NCBI GenBank assembly: GCA_003503355.1
Contig: DOCS01000243.1
Span: 1-5,986 of the forward strand
Origin: Opitutia bacterium
Lineage (GTDB): Bacteria; Verrucomicrobiota; Verrucomicrobiia; Opitutales; Coraliomargaritaceae
Length of the DNA: 5,986 nt
Direction: 5' to 3'
This document shows positions 5,512 through 5,986 of the stretch, in pieces. Each line of letters begins with the position of its first letter. Within the stretch, counting starts at the first letter, position 1. The notes below the pieces were generated by a model. That model worked only from the letters and a program-made list of their open reading frames with translations, was not told the origin of the DNA and made no database searches. The position numbers were made by a program, and so were the translations under genes.

Positions 5512-5986
5512 TCGCGGCAAGTATCAGAACCGTAATCGTGGACCGAAAGGTTTAAGAAGAAATGACCGTATCCGTGCGACTGAAGTACGTGTGATTGGCC
5601 CCGAGGGCACAAACCTCGGCGTGATGCCTCCCCGTAAGGCGTTGGAACTGGCAAAGAAAGTCGGGCTCGACCTGATTGAAATTTCTCCCGCGGCGCGTCC
5701 GCCGGTGTGTCGTATTTTGGACTTCGGCAAATTCCTCTATGAGGAAAGCAAGAAGCAGAAGGAAACCAAGCAGCAGGCGACTAAGCTTAAGGAAATTAAA
5801 TTCCGTGTTCGTATTGGTGATCATGATTTCGAGACCAAGCTGCGTCGCGCTGAAGGATTTCTCAATCATGGCCATAAGGTGAAGCTCACGCTTCAGTTCC
5901 GTGGACGTGAGAATGAGCACCGCGAATTGGGCTTTGAGCGCGTGAATCTTGCCAAGCAAGAGCTCGCTGGGATTGCCACTGCTGAT
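5492..5986 (+). CDS. infC: Translation initiation factor IF-3 (3' end outside window)
   Basis: IF-3 binds the 30S ribosomal subunit, keeps it from joining 50S too early, and checks start codon and initiator tRNA pairing. The first 165 residues are present; E. coli IF-3 has 180, so the C-terminal tail is missing here because the window ends. A basic N-terminal tail rich in Asn, Arg and Gly (1-23) is followed by the N-domain: [17 protein letters not shown] (23-39), [20 protein letters not shown] (60-79) and KFLYEESKK (80-88). A Lys-rich linker leads to the C-domain with KEIKFR (100-105) and LQFRGRE (134-140), the 30S-contacting part. The start is unambiguous: the frame is closed by TAG at 5450-5452 and ATG 5492 is the only start codon after it. 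Thus it does not use the rare AUU start of the E. coli gene. No Shine-Dalgarno motif is present. In many bacteria rpmI and rplT follow; that cannot be seen here. Confidence 0.98.
   Translation, partial: MAKYPNNRGKYQNRNRGPKGLRRNDRIRATEVRVIGPEGTNLGVMPPRKALELAKKVGLDLIEISPAARPPVCRILDFGKFLYEESKKQKETKQQATKLKEIKFRVRIGDHDFETKLRRAEGFLNHGHKVKLTLQFRGRENEHRELGFERVNLAKQELAGIATAD

Overview
The window looks like ordinary chromosomal housekeeping DNA from a Gram-negative, LPS-making bacterium. It carries seven protein genes: one on the minus strand, and six on the plus strand, the last of which is cut by the window end. The best guess for the source is Verrucomicrobiota, perhaps an Opitutae/Puniceicoccales type. 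That guess rests on the combination of lpxA (outer membrane lipid A), a YacP-like NYN nuclease gene and a DUF2851 gene, and on start codons without clear Shine-Dalgarno sequences. It is an inference from gene content, not a marker-gene assignment. I see no tRNA, rRNA, CRISPR array, insertion sequence or phage gene.

Layout. Positions 31-864 (minus) encode NAD kinase, transcribed away from the rest. A 173-bp divergent gap (865-1037) holds a bulged hairpin and a weak promoter candidate, followed by a small NYN/PIN-type RNase-like protein (1038-1523). A 193-bp gap with a plausible sigma70-type promoter leads to a DUF2851 protein of unknown function (1717-2901). A 158-bp gap with three perfect inverted repeats in a row precedes lpxA (3060-3854). 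lpxA is followed closely by pdxA (3866-4870) and an A-type Fe-S carrier gene (4901-5287), and these three look like one operon. A further 204-bp leader precedes infC (translation initiation factor IF-3), which runs off the right edge.

How the genes fit together. NAD kinase makes NADP. LpxA starts lipid A synthesis. PdxA makes the pyridoxal phosphate precursor in the DXP-dependent route. The A-type protein delivers Fe-S clusters. IF-3 acts in translation initiation. They are linked by being core metabolism and growth genes rather than by a shared pathway. I found no convincing new multi-gene system. The points most worth a second look are the DUF2851 protein, whose conserved block can be read as a PD-(D/E)XK-like nuclease core; the structured lpxA leader; substitutions at ligand-contact positions in LpxA and PdxA; and the lack of Shine-Dalgarno motifs at all seven starts.
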